Source: Octadecabacter arcticus 238
Lineage (GTDB): Bacteria > Pseudomonadota > Alphaproteobacteria > Rhodobacterales > Rhodobacteraceae
Length of the DNA stretch: 64,000 nucleotides
Assembly (NCBI RefSeq): GCF_000155735.2
Contig: NC_020908.1
Span: forward strand, 1,245,001-1,309,000
Direction of reading: 5' to 3'
In this document: piece after piece, positions 49,029 through 58,405 of the stretch
How the letters are laid out: each line of letters opens with the position of its first letter
Numbering within the stretch: the stretch's first letter is position 1
Translations under genes and position numbers: made by a program
The notes under the pieces: generated by a model
What the model saw: only the letters and a program-made list of their open reading frames with translations
Database searches by the model: none
What the model was told of the DNA's origin: nothing

Positions 49029-50207
49029 CTAAGATAAGCTTTCATCTGACGGGCTTGGGCGAAACTGCGCTAGTATGATTTCGGTATCAGCGCCCAATTC
49101 TCGAATGGAGCCGAGCGGGCAATGCGCCACTGTTTGTCCGATGCGAAACGGCAAACTCGGCACTGTCAGTCCAGTCTGTTCATCGTGGTGCAGGTAGCCT
49201 CGGGCCTTGCTATGCGGTGTGTTCAGGCTTTCCGGCAAGGTACGTACTTTGGCAACCGGCACGCCGCTTTCCAGCAGATGCGCTTCCCAGTCGTCCGCGC
49301 TCCTCTGCGCAAGGGCCTCGACGAGCACATCTTCTAAAAGGGGCGCGTTTTGCTTGCGGTTCTGGCGTTCCGCGAACCGCGGATCGGTTAGCCAGTCCGC
49401 CCGGCCCAGCCCGATGGCCAGCGCGCGAAATTGACTTTCCTCGTTGACGCCGAGGCTCAGCACGCCCTCCTTGCAAGGAAAGCTTCCGGCCCCGGGGCTG
49501 CGGCTGTTGGCGGCGTTACCGCGCGCGGCGGGCACATTTCCGGTCGCCAGGAAGTCGGTGATCGTCGAACTCATCAAAGTATAGGCCGTGTCCAACATGG
49601 AGACGTCGATGAAGGTCCCTTTGCCCGTTTTCTCTCGCTCAAACAGCGCCGCAGCGATGGCAAAGCCTGCCGCTAGTGCGACAGAATAATCCATGATCGG
49701 TGCGCCTGTGCGTAGCGGTCCGGTGTCTTTGGTGCCCGTCAGGGTCATGATGCCGGAGGTGGCCTGTATGTTCACATCATAGGCTGCGGCATCTTCGTTT
49801 TTGCCGCCGCGTCCGTAGCCAGTCATCGCGCAGTGGATAAGCCGGGAGTTTAGCGCCAACGTGCTGCCCTCGTCGAGGCCGAGCGCTTTGAGCGTGACGG
49901 GGCGATGATTTTCCACAAGCACATCGGCGGAGCGCAGTAGGTCCTGCATAGAAGCCTTCCCGTCCGCACTATCCAGATCCAGCGTAATCGCAGACTTCCC
50001 GGCGGCCTGAGTCACATAGGCTGTGCTCATGCCGTTGGCGGAACGTGCGGGATCGGTTCCGCCCCGATGCCGCATGGCATCTCCCCGCTCCGGTCGTTCC
50101 ACTTTGATGACCTCCGCGCCCAGAAGGCCGAGGTAATAGGCGCAGGCAGGACCGGCGAGCACATGGGTAAAATCGATCACCCGAACACCCGTCAGCGGGC
50201 TGGTCAT
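49029..50207 (-). CDS. CaiB/BaiF family CoA-transferase
   Basis: The 392-residue class III CoA-transferase starts at ATG 50207 (MTSPLTGVRVIDFTHVLAGP) after GGAAGGGAT. A longer frame start at 50243 would run into the upstream gene. Typical segments are GAEVIKVERPERGDAMR, VLVENHRPVTLKALGLD and GAPIMDYSVALAAG, whose Asp is the likely covalent CoA carrier. It moves CoA between organic acids. It overlaps the DUF3604 gene by 4 nt and ends the operon. Confidence 0.92.
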   Translation of the reverse strand: MTSPLTGVRVIDFTHVLAGPACAYYLGLLGAEVIKVERPERGDAMRHRGGTDPARSANGMSTAYVTQAAGKSAITLDLDSADGKASMQDLLRSADVLVENHRPVTLKALGLDEGSTLALNSRLIHCAMTGYGRGGKNEDAAAYDVNIQATSGIMTLTGTKDTGPLRTGAPIMDYSVALAAGFAIAAALFEREKTGKGTFIDVSMLDTAYTLMSSTITDFLATGNVPAARGNAANSRSPGAGSFPCKEGVLSLGVNEESQFRALAIGLGRADWLTDPRFAERQNRKQNAPLLEDVLVEALAQRSADDWEAHLLESGVPVAKVRTLPESLNTPHSKARGYLHHDEQTGLTVPSLPFRIGQTVAHCPLGSIRELGADTEIILAQFRPSPSDESLS

Positions 50208-52456
50208 GCGGTATCCCTTCCGACGTAGATCGGGCTGGACCACGCGATATGCCCGTCTTCCAGTGCAACGCGGGCAAAAACCGCCCGTTCCCCAGTTTTG
50301 GGGATCGCGATATCGCGGGAGACCGTAATTCGCTTGTCCGAGAAGACTTCAGGAAGGCGTTGGACGGACAGCGTCTTGTCAATGCCACCACATTCCAAGA
50401 CAGTTGGCGTAACGCCGATGTCGGACATGGCCAACTTGAGAGTTCCGAGATTGGTTTCGATCTCAATCTTCGCATTCGTGTCTACACGCGAAAGCCAGAC
50501 GTCAATCGCTGAGAAGCCGCCTGTGGTGACAGTCACCCAGTCGATGATGCCGGGCGCGGTCAGCTTCGGTTGCTTGTCGGGGTTATAGTAGTTCACCGCC
50601 GCGATCCGTGAAGCATTGGCTCCGGACAGGCGCGCTTGCCCAGTCCATTTTACCAGACGTCCACGCCCCCAGGTTTCCTGTCCCTTGCAGATAATCCGCA
50701 GGCGCGCGCCCAGATCGGCGTCCGTGAAGGGCCTGATCGTTTCCAAAAGCGTGGTTCCGTCGAACAGGTCGACCCGCTCGACTGGGGAGGGGGCCGAAAC
50801 CTCGATGTCTAACCGTGCCGTGTCTGTCTGCGTGCGGACGATATCGCCCATGATGGCCTTGGAATGATGCACGAAGCTTTTAGGCTCGAAGTCGGGGTTG
50901 CGGTGGAAGATGCGGGCCGGTTCCTCAAAACTCAGGCTGGTAGACAAGAACAGGCGTACGCCCGTGGTGGCGTAGTGGTGGCGGCGCCGGAACTCCTCAA
51001 ACAATGCGTCGCGGCTGAGGTTTGGCAATAGGTGACAGGTCAACCCGCCGTAGGAGCCGAATTTCGCGTCGCCGGGATAGCTGGCACCGGGGCGGCCCTT
51101 GTGGCCGTCGCTGCCCGCTACGATGCCGATGCGGTGGCCGTTCTGCAAGCTTTGTTCCACGATCCAGTCAAAGGTGCCCCAGGAAGAATGGACCTCCACC
51201 GAAGGCTCCAATCGCGCATCATGGGCGTAGGAGACGTCGGCGAAGCGCCCGCCGACATGCGGCACGACGATGACATCTTCGTCCAGTAGCGCGTCGAACA
51301 GGTCCTTGACGTCGTGGCAGTCGGTTTCGGGGCGAGTCTCGTCTGAGATCAGCGCTCGGCTGGAGCGATAAATGGGCCGGCCTTCGGTCCTGTACCAGAT
51401 GTTGTGATCGCCGCCCAAGCCGGTGTTGCCCGACCATTCATAACCGGGCAGGCAGAGGAATTTCCCCTCCACGTTGAATTCAACGGCGAGGGCATTGATC
51501 TCGTCCCAGAAGGCGTCGGTGACCTGAAAATCGTTGGCCTGATGGCCGGTGATGTCAATGAAACTTCGGTCCCGCGCGAAGGCGAAATATTCCCGGGCCG
51601 TGCCAGTGCCGATGCTTTCGCCGGACTGACCGTGCATGTCGGACCAGAAATGCGCGAAGGGACTGTCCGCGATACGGAGCGGGTTGGAGGTGGCGTGCAG
51701 CGTGTCGCCGTCGAACACTTCGACGGTGTAGTCCCCCTGAACGTCCAGCGTCAGCTCGTCGACGATCGTCGAAAACTGACCCCGCGCCAAGGTGACGGAG
51801 GACGGCAGGCCGTCGATCTGCGGCTTAGCTTTCAGGCGCAGGGATCCGTCGAACTGGTCACTCGGGTTGCCCCACCGATCCTCGGCCTTGATTATCAGAC
51901 GAAACGGCTCTCCAGGGCGGCGCAGGGTCGGCAATAGCGCTTTCCATACCACGGGTGGGCCAGGGATGATGGTGACGGTCGGCTGATGTTCTTCAAGGAC
52001 CGGCGTGTAGTCGACCGAGGCGAAAGCATCGACTGTCACGCGGAACTGGAACGCGCTTTCGCAGTGGGTCTGCATCCGCACACCAGGGCAGCCCTGTCGG
52101 CTGTCGCCGATGCGGAAGGTCAGCGTGTCGTTGGGCCGCAGGAAGCCCTTGCACAGCACGGTGATACAGTTGCCCCATGGGCGGATGTTGCGCTTGTAGT
52201 CGAAGCGGTATTCGAGCGGTGCTCCGTTCGATGCCTCAACCGTCAGGTAGCCAGGTGCCTTGGGATCGGTCGTTTGCAACGGGGTCATGTCTGAATGCGT
52301 CCGCATCGCCACGCGAACGCTGCCCAGATCGTCGATACCGAATTTGCCCGCCGTGTAGATGAGGGTGAAATTCGTCCAAGATCCCGCCACAATGGGCGAG
52401 GTATCGGCCAGTTTGGCGTGACCCATCAGGTCCATACGATAGGAATGGTCAGGCAT
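50204..52456 (-). CDS. DUF3604 family protein (PHP-like metallohydrolase)
   Basis: This 750-residue protein has an N-terminal beta-rich half. A central metal-dependent domain has FWSDMHGQSGESIGTGTARE (HxH-like start) near residue 305, DITGHQANDF and LPGYEWSGNTGLGGDHNIWY. VVPHVGGRFADVSY, LEPSVEVHSSWG and IGIVAGSDGHKGRPGASYPG contribute further His/Asp ligands. No signal peptide is visible. The reaction is not known. Its place between a TctABC transporter and a CoA-transferase suggests it processes the imported compound. It overlaps TctA by 8 nt. Confidence 0.85.
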   Translation of the reverse strand: MPDHSYRMDLMGHAKLADTSPIVAGSWTNFTLIYTAGKFGIDDLGSVRVAMRTHSDMTPLQTTDPKAPGYLTVEASNGAPLEYRFDYKRNIRPWGNCITVLCKGFLRPNDTLTFRIGDSRQGCPGVRMQTHCESAFQFRVTVDAFASVDYTPVLEEHQPTVTIIPGPPVVWKALLPTLRRPGEPFRLIIKAEDRWGNPSDQFDGSLRLKAKPQIDGLPSSVTLARGQFSTIVDELTLDVQGDYTVEVFDGDTLHATSNPLRIADSPFAHFWSDMHGQSGESIGTGTAREYFAFARDRSFIDITGHQANDFQVTDAFWDEINALAVEFNVEGKFLCLPGYEWSGNTGLGGDHNIWYRTEGRPIYRSSRALISDETRPETDCHDVKDLFDALLDEDVIVVPHVGGRFADVSYAHDARLEPSVEVHSSWGTFDWIVEQSLQNGHRIGIVAGSDGHKGRPGASYPGDAKFGSYGGLTCHLLPNLSRDALFEEFRRRHHYATTGVRLFLSTSLSFEEPARIFHRNPDFEPKSFVHHSKAIMGDIVRTQTDTARLDIEVSAPSPVERVDLFDGTTLLETIRPFTDADLGARLRIICKGQETWGRGRLVKWTGQARLSGANASRIAAVNYYNPDKQPKLTAPGIIDWVTVTTGGFSAIDVWLSRVDTNAKIEIETNLGTLKLAMSDIGVTPTVLECGGIDKTLSVQRLPEVFSDKRITVSRDIAIPKTGERAVFARVALEDGHIAWSSPIYVGRDTA

Positions 52457-53963
52457 CTTTGAGAGAAGCCTCCTTTGCGTGCTGGCTCAGCGTCCTTGCA
52501 CGGAAGGCAAGGGCGGCAATGCCGATGATGAGGAAGAGGAGCGCCACGGGTCGTGTTACGAAGATCAGCAGGCCGTTTTGGGACAAAAGAAGCGACTGGC
52601 GAAACGTTTCCTCCGCGCCGCCGGCTAAGACGAAGCTGATGATGAAGGCGGCCGGGTTGAAATCGAATTTCTTCATCAGCCAGCCGCCGAATCCCGCGAT
52701 GACCATAACAAACACGTCGAACAGGTTTCCGCGCGAGGCGAAGGCCGCGATGAAGGCGGTTAGGAAAATGATGGGGTAGAGAACTTTGACCGGGATCATG
52801 GTGATGAAGCGCCCGACCCAGGCCGCGCCAAAATAGCCAATCAAGCCATACATCGCGATGCCGATCAGGCCACAGGCGAACAGGCTGAAGATCAGTTCAC
52901 GCGAGGTGATGAACAGGGTCGGACCAATCTGGATGCCGTGGATCAGGAAAACGCCCATCAGGATCGCACCGATGGTCGAGCCGGGAATTCCCAAAGTCAG
53001 CAGCGGCGCCATGGAGGGGCCGGAGACGGCGTTGTTGGCGGCCTCGGGTGCCGCGACGCCTTCCAGCGCCCCGTGCCCCCAATCCTCTGGATTTTTCGCG
53101 CGACGCTTGCCCTCGCCGTAGGCCACGAAGGCCGCGATGGAGGAGCCGAGACCCGGCAGAACCCCGATGAAGGCCCCGATGAAAGAAGATCTGATGACAT
53201 GGGGCATGCAAAGGCGATACTCTGCCCAGCTCAGTCTGTTGCGGGCCTTGCCCTCTGCTCCAGTTGGGTATTGGGTAATCTCGACGGGGGCGTGGCGCTT
53301 CTCGAGCTGGGAGAAGACTTCGCCCAGCACGAAGATACCGATCATCAGGGGCACCAGCGAGATGCCGTTGGTCAGGTCAAACAAGCCAAAGGTAAAGCGA
53401 TCCTTGGCGGAAATCGGGTCAAGCCCGATCATGTTGATCAGAACCCCGAGCGCCGCAGATGCCAGCCCTCGGGTGATGGATTTGCCGATGACCGAGCCGA
53501 TCACCACGAAGGCCGCGAAGTAGATCGCAAAAAGCTCCGGCGGCCCGAGGCTCAGGGCGATCGCCGCAATTGCGCCGACGCCCACGATCAGTAGGATGTC
53601 CCCCGTGAAGTCGCCGATGACCGACGATATAGTCGCCACCTTCATCGCCTTGGAAGCCATGCCGCGTCTGGCAAGCGGATAGCCGTCGATCTGCGTCGCA
53701 GCCGATGCGGCGGTGCCGGGTGTGTTGAACAGGATGGCGGAAATCGATCCGCCGTAACGCCCCGATTTTCCGATCACGTACAGGAACGCGAGCGCCGAGA
53801 TCGGCTCCATGTAGAAGGTCAACGGCAGTAACATCGCGATGGCCGCTGAGGCGGTCAGGCCCGGAATGGCACCAGCAATCATGCCAACGATGGCGCCGGC
53901 TAGAACCCAGCCCATAAGGGCGGGATCGGTCAGGACGCTGCCGAGGGCGAGAAAAATTTCCAT
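52449..53963 (-). CDS. Tripartite tricarboxylate transporter large permease, TctA family
   Basis: The 504-residue protein has about 12 membrane helices, with the TctA signatures GAIPGLTASAAIAMLLPLTF at the N-terminus, ILFNTPGTAASAATQIDGYP near residue 75 and FIGVLPGLGSSIAAF near 265. With TctB and the periplasmic TctC it drives secondary uptake of carboxylates. It is in the minus-strand operon TctC-TctB-TctA-DUF3604-CaiB. Confidence 0.94.
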   Translation of the reverse strand: MEIFLALGSVLTDPALMGWVLAGAIVGMIAGAIPGLTASAAIAMLLPLTFYMEPISALAFLYVIGKSGRYGGSISAILFNTPGTAASAATQIDGYPLARRGMASKAMKVATISSVIGDFTGDILLIVGVGAIAAIALSLGPPELFAIYFAAFVVIGSVIGKSITRGLASAALGVLINMIGLDPISAKDRFTFGLFDLTNGISLVPLMIGIFVLGEVFSQLEKRHAPVEITQYPTGAEGKARNRLSWAEYRLCMPHVIRSSFIGAFIGVLPGLGSSIAAFVAYGEGKRRAKNPEDWGHGALEGVAAPEAANNAVSGPSMAPLLTLGIPGSTIGAILMGVFLIHGIQIGPTLFITSRELIFSLFACGLIGIAMYGLIGYFGAAWVGRFITMIPVKVLYPIIFLTAFIAAFASRGNLFDVFVMVIAGFGGWLMKKFDFNPAAFIISFVLAGGAEETFRQSLLLSQNGLLIFVTRPVALLFLIIGIAALAFRARTLSQHAKEASLKDA

Positions 53964-53966
53964 ACC

Positions 53967-54458
53967 TCAGTACCCCTGGATCACGTCGAGCAAATCGAAC
54001 CAGCTGCCGTAGGTAGGGAACACCCCCAGACCTACGAAGAATATCAGGTGATAAATTGCGGGGCACAGTACCGCCGCCGCCAGAAGGCCGCGCCGGTCGC
54101 GGATTCCGAAAAGCATCAGCGCCAGCGGTGCCACTATTGCCGTGCTGACGAGATATCCCACGAGGCCGACAGCCCAGGCATAGCCGAGCGCGAGTGCCAG
54201 CAGACCCGCGACGGCCCACCCGTCGAAGGCTGGCAGCGGGGTGGAATGCCCTTCCCGCAGGCCCTTCGCCAGTTCAACAAGGCCTAGCACGGCCAACGTC
54301 CCTGCGCCAGCAAGTGGAAAGATTCGGGCTCCCCAGCCGCCGTCACGATCAAGATCAATCTGGAAACAGGCCACGAGGGCCGCGATGCCGAACACTGTCA
54401 GCACCACGCCCACGTTTGTGGTTTGATTCATCCGTACGAGAGGGGAGGCGTTGGCCAC
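53967..54458 (-). CDS. Tripartite tricarboxylate transporter small permease, TctB family
   Basis: The 163-residue protein has four predicted helices (about residues 18-36, 45-60, 82-115, 125-150) and the TctB-typical opening VGVVLTVFGIAALVACFQID. The start could be GTG 54458 or ATG 54431, and neither has a strong RBS. It is 3 nt upstream of TctA. Confidence 0.88.
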   Translation of the reverse strand: MANASPLVRMNQTTNVGVVLTVFGIAALVACFQIDLDRDGGWGARIFPLAGAGTLAVLGLVELAKGLREGHSTPLPAFDGWAVAGLLALALGYAWAVGLVGYLVSTAIVAPLALMLFGIRDRRGLLAAAVLCPAIYHLIFFVGLGVFPTYGSWFDLLDVIQGY

Positions 54459-54460
54459 GC

Positions 54461-55420
54461 TTATTCAATCGCCGCTATGATAGGGGCAGCGGCGTCGCGC
54501 ATTTGCTCCAGCCGGGCTCGGGCAGCATCGCCGTCCAGATAGGCCGGGGTGTTTCCAAGCTCCAACATGGCGGCGGCAAACTCGGGCTGGCTGGTGATGG
54601 TTGCCAGCGCGGCTTCCATGCCCGACACGATCTCTGCATCCATGCCAAGTGGCGCAAAGAGAGTGATAGGCGACGAGATGACTGGCACATCATATCCCTG
54701 CTCTGCAAATGTAGGAACCTCAGACGCAATGGAATCGCGCGTGTTGGAGATCAGAGCCAGAACCCTCAGTTCGGACTCGAACCCGGCGGCCTGCTGAATA
54801 CCGATCATGCCAAAATCAACCTGCCCGCTGATTACCGCTGCGCGCGTTGCACCGCCGCCATCGAAAGGCACATCAACCCCGTTGAGGCCTGCGGCATTCA
54901 TGAAGCCCTGGCCCGCAATATGGTGGAAGCTTCCGCGCCCGGTATGGTTCCAGCGCATCTCTCCGGGACGGGCCCTTGCATCGGCCACGAGGTCGTCGAT
55001 CGTCTGATAAGGGCTGTTTGTCGGCACCATCAGCGAGGTGGTCAGATCACCGATCTGGCCTACGGTCACGAAGCTGTCGAAGGGGTTCACGTCGGTGTCT
55101 CGCAACAGGTAGGTCAGTAGGAACGAACCGCCCGAGGTCATCATGAATGTGGTCCCGTCGGGCCGCGCGCCCGCAACCTCGGTCGCGCCCGTGATGCCTG
55201 ACGAACCAGGTCGGTTCACCACGACCAGCGGAACGGACAAGGCGCTTTCCGCACCTGCGGCCAGCGCGCGCGCAAAACTGTCAGTGCCGCCGCCTGCACC
55301 GTAGGGCACGATCAGGTTTATCGGACGACGCGGTTCCCATTGGGCAAAGGCGGCGGTGCCAGACAGGGCGGCAATCGCCGGTGCCGCGAGGGTGATATGC
55401 AGAAATGACCTGCGGTCCAT
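54461..55420 (-). CDS. Tripartite tricarboxylate transporter substrate-binding protein, TctC family
   Basis: The 319-residue protein begins at ATG 55420 (AAGGAG upstream) with a Tat-like signal MDRRSFLHITLAAPAIAAL. The Bug/TctC domain follows: RPINLIVPYGAGGGTDSFAR, VVVNRPGSSGITGATEVAGA and MRWNHTGRGSFHHIAGQGF. A longer open frame to 55615 is not coding because it runs through the promoter region shared with the LysR gene. It is the first gene of its operon and divergent from LysR. Confidence 0.93.
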   Translation of the reverse strand: MDRRSFLHITLAAPAIAALSGTAAFAQWEPRRPINLIVPYGAGGGTDSFARALAAGAESALSVPLVVVNRPGSSGITGATEVAGARPDGTTFMMTSGGSFLLTYLLRDTDVNPFDSFVTVGQIGDLTTSLMVPTNSPYQTIDDLVADARARPGEMRWNHTGRGSFHHIAGQGFMNAAGLNGVDVPFDGGGATRAAVISGQVDFGMIGIQQAAGFESELRVLALISNTRDSIASEVPTFAEQGYDVPVISSPITLFAPLGMDAEIVSGMEAALATITSQPEFAAAMLELGNTPAYLDGDAARARLEQMRDAAAPIIAAIE

Positions 55421-55507
55421 GGAAAGCTCCTTGTTGAGGTGTACCGGATCAATTCCCGGATTGTTATTTATTGATGCTATGGCAGAAAAGTTCTTCGTAA
55501 AAATAGA

Positions 55508-55520
55508 ATATTTGAAATAT
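55508..55520. promoter_or_regulatory. Palindrome in the LysR/TctC intergenic region
   Basis: ATATTT-G-AAATAT is a perfect 13-nt dyad between the divergent genes, a plausible LysR-type binding site. It is AT-rich, so chance is not excluded. Confidence 0.45.
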
Positions 55521-55577
55521 AACTTCCAAATATGTGATGAATTTTCTATTGCCGGGACAGGACCGAAGGATGCGTCG

Positions 55578-56480
55578 ATGAACCTCAAGAGCCTCCGTGT
55601 TTTCGTCAACGTCATGGAAGAGGGGACGCTTGCTCAGGCATGCCGAAAGCTGAACCTTAGCCAGCCGGCCGCCAGCCGCCTGATCCAAATTCTCGAAGCC
55701 GAGTTCGATATTCAACTGTTCCATCGGGAAAAAAAGCGCCTAATCCCGACTCATGAGGGAGAAACTTTTTATCCCGAGGCCCTGCGCATCCTCGCCTCGA
55801 TCGACGATCTGCCGGGGATGTTCGAGCAGATCGCAAAAGACGCTGCCCCCCCCTTGCGGGTCATCTGTCACCCCCGCCTAGTGGAGGGCCTGATCGTTCC
55901 TGCGATGGCCGAGCTGATCAAGCGCGTCCCCTCCGTCAAGGTCAAGCTGGAGGTCCACCCCCGCCGCTACCTCGGCCGTCGCATCCTTCACGGGTTGTTC
56001 GACGTTGGCATCGCGACTCTACCTTTGCCGGATCGGAACCCCACGCCTCGATTCCTGGCCCGCACCGACATGCTGGTGGCCCTGCCCGCCGCGCATCCCT
56101 TGGCGGCCAAGGCAGTTCTGACCCCCGGCGATGTTTCAGGAATGGCCTACGTCGCACTGGAGGACACCACGAACATGCGCAGTTTGCTGGATCGAGAGTT
56201 GGCGAAAGCGGACGAGCATCTTGAGGTCACGCACGAAATGTCCACAAGCTTGGCCGCGTGCCTACTTGTCAAGGAGGGGATCGGCTTCACCTTTACGGAC
56301 GCCATCACCGTAAGCCCTGAAGATGAGCGCGGCATCGCGATTCGCCAATGGCGCCCACGTGTAAACATCGAATTCGGCTACTTCGTCTCGGATACCAAAC
56401 GCCCGCACAGGGCTCGGGATGAGTTCCTAAGTATCCTGAAGCAAATCTGTGCAAGCCGAGCGGAAACAGAGCTTGATTGA
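55578..56480 (+). CDS. LysR-family transcriptional regulator
   Basis: The 300-residue protein starts at ATG 55578 and has the LysR HTH MNLKSLRVFVNVMEEGTLAQ, SQPAASRLIQILEAEFDIQL at residues 1-60 and the substrate-binding effector domain at about 90-290. It is divergent from the TctC-TctB-TctA operon and is the likely activator responding to the transported acid. The upstream extension to 55356 is the antisense of the TctC start and is rejected. Confidence 0.92.
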   Translation: MNLKSLRVFVNVMEEGTLAQACRKLNLSQPAASRLIQILEAEFDIQLFHREKKRLIPTHEGETFYPEALRILASIDDLPGMFEQIAKDAAPPLRVICHPRLVEGLIVPAMAELIKRVPSVKVKLEVHPRRYLGRRILHGLFDVGIATLPLPDRNPTPRFLARTDMLVALPAAHPLAAKAVLTPGDVSGMAYVALEDTTNMRSLLDRELAKADEHLEVTHEMSTSLAACLLVKEGIGFTFTDAITVSPEDERGIAIRQWRPRVNIEFGYFVSDTKRPHRARDEFLSILKQICASRAETELD

Positions 56481-56798
56481 GGCCTAGGAACACCCGCTGG
56501 TTGGCCTGGTTTCAAAGAACGTTATTCACAAGTAAAAAGCAACACATCGTTGTCGCGGATACCAGAGCGGAGGCGCACTGGGGCAGCCTAACAGATTGAG
56601 ACCGCTCGGGAACCAAGACTGGTTTGCATTAGTCTGACAGCACCCAAAACTCGACTGTGCATCCCTTTGCCAGTCTTTATCTCCTTCATAGCAAATATTG
56701 CTCGCAAGAGGTTGGAATTAAACTTGGAGCGGATTTTAGCCGGTTTTGCTATGATTTTACGTTGACAGCCCTTTAAAGCAAAGTTAGGTATTGCGAAG
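56481..56798. other. About 320 bp intergenic, no gene seen
   Basis: AT-rich spacer between two unrelated transport clusters. No IS end or RNA gene is recognised. Confidence 0.5.
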
Positions 56799-56814
56799 TT
56801 TTGGTATACCAAAA
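56799..56814. promoter_or_regulatory. Probable GntR/FCD operator
   Basis: TTTTGGTATACCAAAA is a perfect 16-bp palindrome with the TGGTATACCA core common to FCD-type GntR regulators. It lies 51 bp before the first gene of the sugar-acid operon, which encodes such a regulator (62002). Confidence 0.8.
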
Positions 56815-56864
56815 TGTCAATCGTGTGGTTTTCGGATTAGGCCATGCACAAGGGAGGAATTGAA

Positions 56865-57833
56865 ATGTCCAATTACACCACGACGCTATTACGGTCGTTC
56901 GTTTACAGTGCGGCAATTCTTGGTGCAGCGACGCTGCCCGCGATAGCCGAAGATTTTCCAACACGCACCATTGAGGTGATCACCCACGCCGGCAACGGCG
57001 GTGGCACCGATGTCACCACACGAATGATGATGATCCGTGCTCGGCGCGCGTTCGACACCGACATGGTAGTGGTGAATCGCGGTGGAGGTGGTGGCGCGAC
57101 CGCAATGGATTACTACCTTACGCTTGAAGCCGACGGCCACAGCATCTTGACCTACACCATCGGCCATGCGGCCACGATGGCACTGGGCAACACGGATATG
57201 AAATTGTCGGACATTCGTCCAATCGCGCGTGGAACTGATGATCCGCAGATCCTCATGGTGCGTTGCGGTGAATACGACAGTGCCGACGCATTCTTAAACG
57301 CACAGCGCGAAGACGGACTCATCTACGGCACCACACACTTGGGCGGCATCGACGATGTCTCGGCTTTCATGTTCGCGCGTAAAGGCAACCTTGCTACGCC
57401 AACAATGCTACCGTTTGAAGGTGGCGGTGAATTAGCCACGCAGTTGATTACAGGCGCAGTTGATGTGGCGGTTCTGAATTTAGCCGAGGCTGGGTCGCAG
57501 ATTGCAGCTGGGGAGGTTTGTCCGATAGTTGTAATGGCGCCTGAGAGAATGTCGGGCTTGCCTGATGTCGCTACGGCTATGGAGCTGGGCATTGACGCCA
57601 ACTTCTCAACCGTGCGTGGCTTTGTTGTGCATGCCGACACGCCTGACGATGTGGCGTTGAAGTTGGAGGAGGGGCTGTTGGAGGCTATGAACCATCCAGT
57701 TTATCAAGCCTTCCTTGAGTCCGCTGGGTTGGACGCGACATCTGTGGCTGGATCCGAAGTATGGGGTGGCCAGATCACCTCTATGCTGGGTGATATGGAC
57801 GCGGCGCTGCGCGACCTAGGCTTCATCGAGTGA
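56865..57833 (+). CDS. Tripartite tricarboxylate transporter substrate-binding protein, TctC family (sugar-acid operon)
   Basis: The 322-residue protein from ATG 56865 (GGGAGGA upstream) has a signal peptide ending near PAIAED. The TctC fold follows: TIEVITHAGNGGGTDVTTRM, MVVVNRGGGGGATAMDYYL, TTHLGGIDDVSAFMFARKGN. Cys in MVRCGEY and EVCPIV may form a disulfide. It binds the imported acid in the periplasm. A hairpin follows the gene. Confidence 0.92.
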   Translation: MSNYTTTLLRSFVYSAAILGAATLPAIAEDFPTRTIEVITHAGNGGGTDVTTRMMMIRARRAFDTDMVVVNRGGGGGATAMDYYLTLEADGHSILTYTIGHAATMALGNTDMKLSDIRPIARGTDDPQILMVRCGEYDSADAFLNAQREDGLIYGTTHLGGIDDVSAFMFARKGNLATPTMLPFEGGGELATQLITGAVDVAVLNLAEAGSQIAAGEVCPIVVMAPERMSGLPDVATAMELGIDANFSTVRGFVVHADTPDDVALKLEEGLLEAMNHPVYQAFLESAGLDATSVAGSEVWGGQITSMLGDMDAALRDLGFIE

Positions 57834-57845
57834 TCAATAAATTGC

Positions 57846-57876
57846 ATGTGCCAGGGGTGTTCAGCCTCTGGCACAT
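57846..57876 (+). promoter_or_regulatory. Intercistronic hairpin after the TctC gene
   Basis: ATGTGCCAG / CTGGCACAT forms a 9-bp stem between the TctC and TctB genes with no T-run. Such hairpins can stabilise the upstream mRNA and give more binding protein than permease. Confidence 0.6.
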
Positions 57877-57921
57877 GTGCCCTGATTGGGGAAATAACAC
57901 TTGCTTCGGGAGAAAACTGAA

Positions 57922-58401
57922 ATGAGCAGATTTATAGTCCCTTTTGGGCTGATCGTATTCTGCGTGCTTACGTATTGGCAGACCACTCAGTTCGATCGGG
58001 TGCCACCTATCCTTCTTCGTGGGATGCAGCCTGCCGATTTTCCGCAGTTGGTACTATTTCTGATTGTGTCACTTAGTGCCGTGTTGCTGTATCAGGCTTG
58101 GCATTCTAATCCGCCAGAGCCAGAAGTGGGCGCTGAGCCCGACGATATCACGCCCACCATGTCGCCGAATGTCTGGAAGACGATGGGACTATTTATCGTC
58201 TTCGCTGTCGTCGCGCCCGTTGATTTATTTCTAGGGCTTGGTGTGTTTGGGTTATGCTTGACGGTCCTTTGGGGAGAGCGCCGCATCTGGACGCTTATGC
58301 TGGTCGCGGTCATCGCGCCGCTCCTCATATTTTTACTTTTTGACCAGGTTTTCGAGATCCGCTTCCCTCGTGGCCTCTTAACCAACCTTTGGTACGGATA
58401 G
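57922..58401 (+). CDS. Tripartite tricarboxylate transporter small permease, TctB family
   Basis: The 159-residue membrane protein from ATG 57922 (GGGAGAAAA upstream) has four helices: FIVPFGLIVFCVLTYWQTT, FPQLVLFLIVSLSAVLLYQA, WKTMGLFIVFAVVAPVDLFL and a last pair in LMLVAVIAPLLIFLLFDQ. It is the partner of the TctA gene 4 nt downstream. Confidence 0.9.
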   Translation: MSRFIVPFGLIVFCVLTYWQTTQFDRVPPILLRGMQPADFPQLVLFLIVSLSAVLLYQAWHSNPPEPEVGAEPDDITPTMSPNVWKTMGLFIVFAVVAPVDLFLGLGVFGLCLTVLWGERRIWTLMLVAVIAPLLIFLLFDQVFEIRFPRGLLTNLWYG

Positions 58402-58405
58402 ACTC

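Noticed and set aside
52897..53594. Long frames opposite the TctA gene
   Set aside because: High-GC antisense shadows. TctA on the minus strand has full-length homology.
55421..55615. 65-residue N-terminal extension of the TctC protein
   Set aside because: The region is the promoter gap shared with the LysR gene. ATG 55420 has AAGGAG and starts a signal peptide.
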